Source: Mya arenaria (taxonomy: Eukaryota; Mollusca; Bivalvia; Myida; Myidae). Taken from it: 64,000 nt of DNA. Made by a program: the position numbers and the translations under genes. The notes under the pieces are model-generated. The model made no database searches and had not been told where the DNA came from. It saw only the letters and a list, made by a program, of their open reading frames with translations. The stretch lies in NCBI RefSeq assembly GCF_026914265.1, contig NC_069135.1, forward strand, positions 575,001 through 639,000, written 5' to 3'. Shown here one piece after another: positions 59,073 through 64,000 of the stretch (its first letter is position 1; each line of letters opens with the position of its first letter).

Positions 59073-62000
59073 ATGAGTGCTTTTCTCGGACATACGGCTG
59101 TCGAAGGTAAGCTTACTGTATATTAATATTTTTTGTATTATGATTGATGGCGGGGATATATGTGTATATGATGCATGGACGCATCAGAGTACGTGAGCAA
59201 ATTCTTATATTATCGCGTTATTATGTTCAACTGATTTGACTTAAATAATCATATTAAAAACAAAAACATATTGTTTGTACAGATACAACAAAGAATAGCG
59301 ATATTTTGGCGCTTTTTTAACCGAGCTGTTTGTGGCCATGTAGCAATAAGTAGAAAAACAACAACAACAAATATACTTAAGCTTATAGTTTTTTTATATG
59401 TAAACAAATCATATGTTTTTTTAAGTTTGATCATAAATGTCAAAATGAGTTAAGCATTATATTATATTTTTTGCACAACCCGTGTGTGTTCTCCTTTAAT
59501 AGAATTGAATAAGTTAATTTGGACTATAGTGGTCATAAATTGAATGTTTTTGACGCTTTGTATTAGCCAAATTGAATTATGGATGTGAAGTGTAGGGTTT
59601 TCCAAACCGAAAGAAATTGAGCGTATTCACTTGGGGTTAAAACGAGCTCGTGTTATAATGGCCATTTATGGTGAATACGGTAGATATCCATTAAATGTAA
59701 ATAGATATGTTATAGTTATAAAATAATGGTGTAAATTAGTTATACAATGATGTTAGGAAGTCTGATGTTATGCCTTTAGTTATACGTCATAAACCTAACC
59801 TTTTTGATGCTATGATTAGACATATACTCAATTATGGCTCTGAACTATGGAGTTTCCATATAGTCCACAATATCGTAAAAGTACAACTTAAATTCTTAAA
59901 ACATCTATTTTGCGTACGCCATAAATCATACACTGCTGTCGTTTATTTGTGAATTGGCACGATCTACACAAAGTTTAGCCTAATATGAAATCTGTTAATG
60001 ACGAATATATCATCGGAACACGTTGACAGTTAATTTGAAACAGTTGTTGAATGAGCTTGGATTTGCTTATTTATTAACATGTTGAAACTTAACGAAATTT
60101 CAGATAGAAGTTGTAAGACGGTTATATCATACTTATTTCCAACAATGGTATACACATGTAAGAAATTCAGGAAAAACTACAGTATTTTGTTAACTTTTAA
60201 CAGGATTGCGATTAAAATTATTTTATTTGTATCAAAAGAAATATGTTAAAGATATAACTCACTAGATTTTCGGCAAGGAGCCTCAATTTTAAAGAAGGAA
60301 TTTTGACGAAACATATACCGAGAAGATAAATGATGCCATAAATGTAATTGAATGTTGTAGAGAATGAATACCACGTTTTGTTATTATTTCCTCATTATAG
60401 GGACTTGCATACAACATTTATACAAGCATTATATTCACTGGTCTAATATGACCAAATTTAACAACTTGATACACCGTAACTACGATAAAATACTGAATAA
60501 TATTGCTACTTATTTTATTTGCTATAGATTGAAGAAATGCTTATCTTGTCGTAAGTAACATGTTTAAATATATGACACATGTTGTCGTCCATATTGTTCT
60601 CCATAAGATAAACTGATCTCGTATTAATATCATATTCAGTTTGCAGTCTTTATTTTATCATCAATGCCATCTAGTATGTTACGTGTGTATTGGCAATGTT
60701 TTAATTGCACATGCCAATACAACTTTGACTTGAAATCATTAATCGTCACGATTAAAAATTAGTGAAATGTTCTGAGTATTGATTGTCAAAGAAAACGTTA
60801 TTTGAAGAAACGAATAACCAAAAACTGTTGATTACCATATGTTAATTTGCGTCGCGGTCAACCAATCAGAGCACAATATCGAAATAAACAATGGCGACAC
60901 TACTATTCCCCATGTTATACTATCAAGTACTGTACAAAACACTGGGCGAATGTGAATATATAAGAGTAACAATAAATGGAAATAGACTGCTACATTCTGA
61001 CACTTTACCCAAAGCATTTTGCGATATATTCCTCGGAACATGGTTGTCAATATTGGTGGAACCCTTGGTCCGTGCTCGTCATTGCTTATACCAAATGCGA
61101 AATGAATAGCATAGCCAGTTGAGCTTCATGACAGCGTATAATATAATATATATATAATTTTCAGCCGCGGCAGACGGCATGGAGGGCGTGAGGCGACGAA
61201 GGACGCGGACGGTGTTCTCCCGGGCGACCGTGGAGATCCTCGAGGCCGAGTTTGCTGCTAATCGTTACCCTGATGTCCGCTTGCGCGAGCAGCTTGCCCA
61301 GGAAGCGGAAGTCACGGAGGCAAGGGTGCAGGTCAGTTTCTACTTATTATTCATAAATGACAATGAATGAATGATTGAACTGGATCGAATGAACGATCGA
61401 ACAAGCAAATGAAATACGCACGCATTAATTAATACATCGTATGGAATAAAAAAACGTATGGTGAAAAAAGTATCTCAAAATGTATGCCTGTATTATTATA
61501 TAATAAGGTTAGATTGTATGTGTTATTTCCTATTATCAGTAAAAGCCCCCCCCCCCCCCTCGCAACAATCAATTTCTTTAAATCTGCATTAATATTAAAA
61601 TAATTGCACCCGAAATCATGTGAAATCAATATTCAGGCAAACTATTCGTTGTTTCAGGTCTGGTTCCAGAACCGGCGCGCGCGCGAAAACCGACGAAAGC
61701 GGCAGGTGGCGTTCCAGGAAACTTGCGAGGTAGCCGAACAGACGACAAAACGTCGCAGACGCAACACCGAGGTGTGTTAAATTAGTAATAATATGTTGCA
61801 AAATATTATCTTGAATTTCACATGCTGAAGAACCATTTTCACCTATTATTCAATTTATTCATTAAACATTTGAAAAGATGTGTATTTTATTATGTATCTC
61901 GCAACTGACACTGCAAGAATTTCCATCAAAAATGAAATTATGATTCATAGGATTTTTTTCGTTTGATAAGGCTTCTTCCAGGCAAATTTAAGCTTAACGA

Positions 62001-62926
62001 CATTCATTTTGCAACAACCAATTTGAATATTTTTTTTAAATAATATTTGCTATTTAAAATAGAGGCTGAATTAACAATTGGTAATTCCCATTCCAAACGA
62101 ACGTTTGGGTATTTCAAGGTCTTTCCGTATAACTAACATAACTAACATGAAGCGAAATCCGATTGTACTCAGTTAAACCATTTGTGACATATGATTATTA
62201 TTTCTACAGAAAGCCTTGGTTCTACAGTATGGTAAAACACACTCGAACACTAGGCTATGTAATACATGTTATGTGGAAAAACAATGGGCAATGTTTTTAA
62301 TATAGCTGGAAACAAACAAATGTACATGTCATGAAAAGAGAACACACTCATTAAATTACGTGTAATGTGCGTCAACAATTTTATATAATACATGTTAATA
62401 CTGTTTTGTAAATTACCCAAATTACGCATAGCAAATATTATATCAATCTCAATGTTCTTTTCGACAACAGGAGGAGGTGCCACCGTCCGCAACGGACGTG
62501 CAACACCGAGTGACGTCATCTACAAACGCCTCAAGCGAGAACGCCTCCAGCAAACAACATTTATACCAGCCCTGGAGCCAGGAATCTGTATGCCGTGTGA
62601 CCTCATCATCCGCATGTAGCCCTTACCCAACAAGCGAATACCAGGGGCCTCCCTCTGCGGCAGACGACTTTCTGGAGAACACAGACGACATCGTGGAGCG
62701 TTTGTTCCGGTTCAGCGCAGGTGGAAGACGCACGCACGCCAAAATCCACAACAAGATCGTGATGCAGCCCTACTCCGACCTTTCGTCTTCTGTACTTGAC
62801 CTCAGTGTGGCCGAGAGTCGAGGATCAGACGACGAAGAACGCCTGACCGGACCTTGTGTCGTTGAAGAGGTGTGGAAGAATGTGCTTCCAGATAGCACGT
62901 GCAGTGATTGGAACACTTCCTATTGA
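59073..62926 (+). CDS. Paired-like homeobox transcription factor (4 exons, 256 aa)
   Basis: Exons 59073-59106, 61165-61331, 61658-61771 and 62471-62926 join in frame through GT-AG introns. The N-terminus starts MSAFLGHTAVEA. The homeodomain (about residues 22-81) reads RRRTRTVFS...YPDVRLREQLA...EARVQ|VWFQNRRARENRR, with Q50 and N51. It is split by an intron between Q47-type residues and VWFQ, a position common in paired-like genes. The YPDV/RE/ARVQVWFQNRRA set is PRD-like. No paired box, no octapeptide seen. A basic patch TKRRRRN follows, then an S/E-rich C-terminal domain. A nuclear DNA-binding regulator; no clear orthologue recognised (MIX/SEBOX-like orphan possible). The first exon rests on its strong donor (GAAG|GTAAGC) and frame match; a shorter start at 61179 is the alternative. 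Confidence 0.87.
59540..60740 (+). mobile_element. Decayed LINE fragments in intron 1 of the homeobox gene
   Basis: Two overlapping pieces of one LINE type related to the large LINE. 59565-59760 translates in places to ...YGCEV.GF... and GEYGRYPLNVNRY. 59765-60560 restarts with LFDAMIRHILNYGSELWSF and ends with the C-terminal piece MTKFNNLIHRNYDKILNN. A 3' region ends near 60740 with CCAATACAACTTTGACTTG. Several frame breaks; inactive. Confidence 0.7.
60741..61164. other. Rest of homeobox intron 1
   Basis: No further gene; the 60891-61109 frame is not supported by any family signal. The branch/acceptor region TATATATAATTTTCAG ends at 61164. Confidence 0.45.
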
Positions 62927-63074
62927 AAAAAGCATTGCTCTCTCTGTGTTATTTATTATGTTGCATTAGACAATTACATGACGTGTATGTTTAAGAAAAA
63001 TGAAGATTTTGCTCCTTCTATTTGCATACACATAAGTTATTGTTGTTTCTTAAACTTATGTTCCTTTGATTATA

Positions 63075-64000
63075 AGACATCACATGAACATATATATCAC
63101 TAATTATTGGTCATCACATGAACATACAAACCTCTGATTATTGGCCATCACATGAACATACAAACCTCTGATTATTGGTCATCACATGAACATACAAACC
63201 TCTGATTATTGGTCATCACATGAACATACATACCTCTGATTATTGGTCATCACATGAACATACATACCTATGATTATTGGTAATCACATGAACATACATA
63301 CCTCTGATTATTGGTCATCACATGAACATACATACCTCTGATTATTGGTCATCACATGAACATACATACCTCTGATTATTGGTCATCACATGAACATACA
63401 TACCTCTGATTATTGGTCATCACATGAACATACATACCTCTGATTATTGGTCATCACATGAACATACATACCTCTGATTATTGGTCATCACATGAACATG
63501 CATACCTCTGATTATTGGTCATCACATGAACATGCATACCTCTGATTATTGGTCATCACATGAACATGCATACCTCTGATTATTGGTCAACACATGGACA
63601 TACATACCTCTGATTATTAATGAACATACATACCTCTGATTATTAGTCATCACATGAACATACATACCTCTGATTATTAGTCATCACATGAACATACATA
63701 CCTCTGATTATTAGTCATCACATGAACATACATACCTCTGATTATTGGTCATCACATGAACATACATACCTCTGATTATTGGTCATCACATGAACATACA
63801 TACCTCTGATTATTGGTCATCACATGAACATACATACCTCTGATTATTGGTCATCACATGAACATACATACCTCTGATTATTAGTCATCACATGAACATA
63901 CATACCTCTGATTATTGGTCATCACATGAACATACATACCTCTGATTATTGGTCATCACATGAACATACATACCTCTGATTATTGGTCATCACATGAACA
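63075..64000. repeat. 34-bp satellite, about 27 units, running off the window
   Basis: Unit CACATGAACATACATACCTC followed by TGATTATTGGTCAT. It starts about 150 bp after the homeobox stop codon and is cut by the window end. Variants: ACAAAC in early units, GCATACC and ATTAGTCAT blocks further right, which show block-wise amplification. One unit near 63610-63625 is shortened. Confidence 0.97.

Noticed and set aside
60891-61109. ORF of 72 aa in homeobox intron 1 as an extra exon
   Set aside because: No donor in the right phase and no family signal; exon 59073-59106 joins 61165 in frame with strong splice sites.
63075-64000. CRISPR-like regular repeat array
   Set aside because: Units are contiguous without unique spacers, and the genome is eukaryotic; it is a satellite. 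The same applies to 6548-6935, 21345-21925 and 48470-50330.

Overview
The window reads as nuclear DNA of a marine bivalve mollusc, probably a heterodont clam. The support is AT-rich sequence with short-exon, GT-AG spliced genes, many dispersed repeats of types I associate with bivalve genomes (a GTCTCCCC-ended element with 145-bp units, short TIR elements, LINEs with (TTGAC)n or (TTCTG)n tails), an intronless Toll-like receptor, and a small secreted gene family built from DUF3011-type repeats. No species can be named from the sequence alone. All calls come from reading the sequence and recalling families; no database was searched.

Layout. 1-1400: a three-exon secreted two-repeat DUF3011 gene (copy 1). 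1400-7900: repeats and unassigned DNA. 7935-10214: a single-exon Toll-like receptor of 759 aa. 12.7-31.2 kb: a rearranged block of segmental duplications. It holds a truncated DUF3011 copy (copy 2, + strand, exons 1-2 only), two complete copies on the minus strand (copy 3 at 17135-18873, copy 4 at 25610-28620), a 1.5-kb inverted repeat, duplicated flanking DNA, a decayed LINE split by a 38-bp minisatellite, and a stray exon-3 fragment. 33.2-36.7 kb: a TIR element followed by another decayed LINE. 37.1 kb: tRNA-Thr(UGU). 37.6-40.4 kb: a two-exon gene for a 317-aa protein I cannot place firmly. 42.6-43.6 kb: an element made of 145-bp units. 46.06-52.56 kb: a multi-exon gene for a membrane-anchored protein with three fibronectin type III domains, one of whose introns holds about 1.9 kb of 41-bp minisatellite. 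55.0-58.9 kb: a nearly full-length LINE on the minus strand with an open 1133-aa ORF. 59.07-62.93 kb: a four-exon paired-like homeobox gene with decayed LINE pieces in intron 1. 63.08-64.0 kb: a 34-bp satellite that runs off the window.

The clearest shared theme is host defence or recognition in the first 31 kb: a TLR beside an expanding family of small, cysteine-rich secreted proteins. That link is inference from position and architecture. The remaining genes (FN3 protein, 317-aa protein, homeobox factor) show no obvious common pathway. The most unusual content is the DUF3011 family: every exon 1, 2 and 3 is exactly 46, 101 and 321 nt in all complete copies, two cysteine repeats share identical spacing, and the family sits in inverted and partial duplications.
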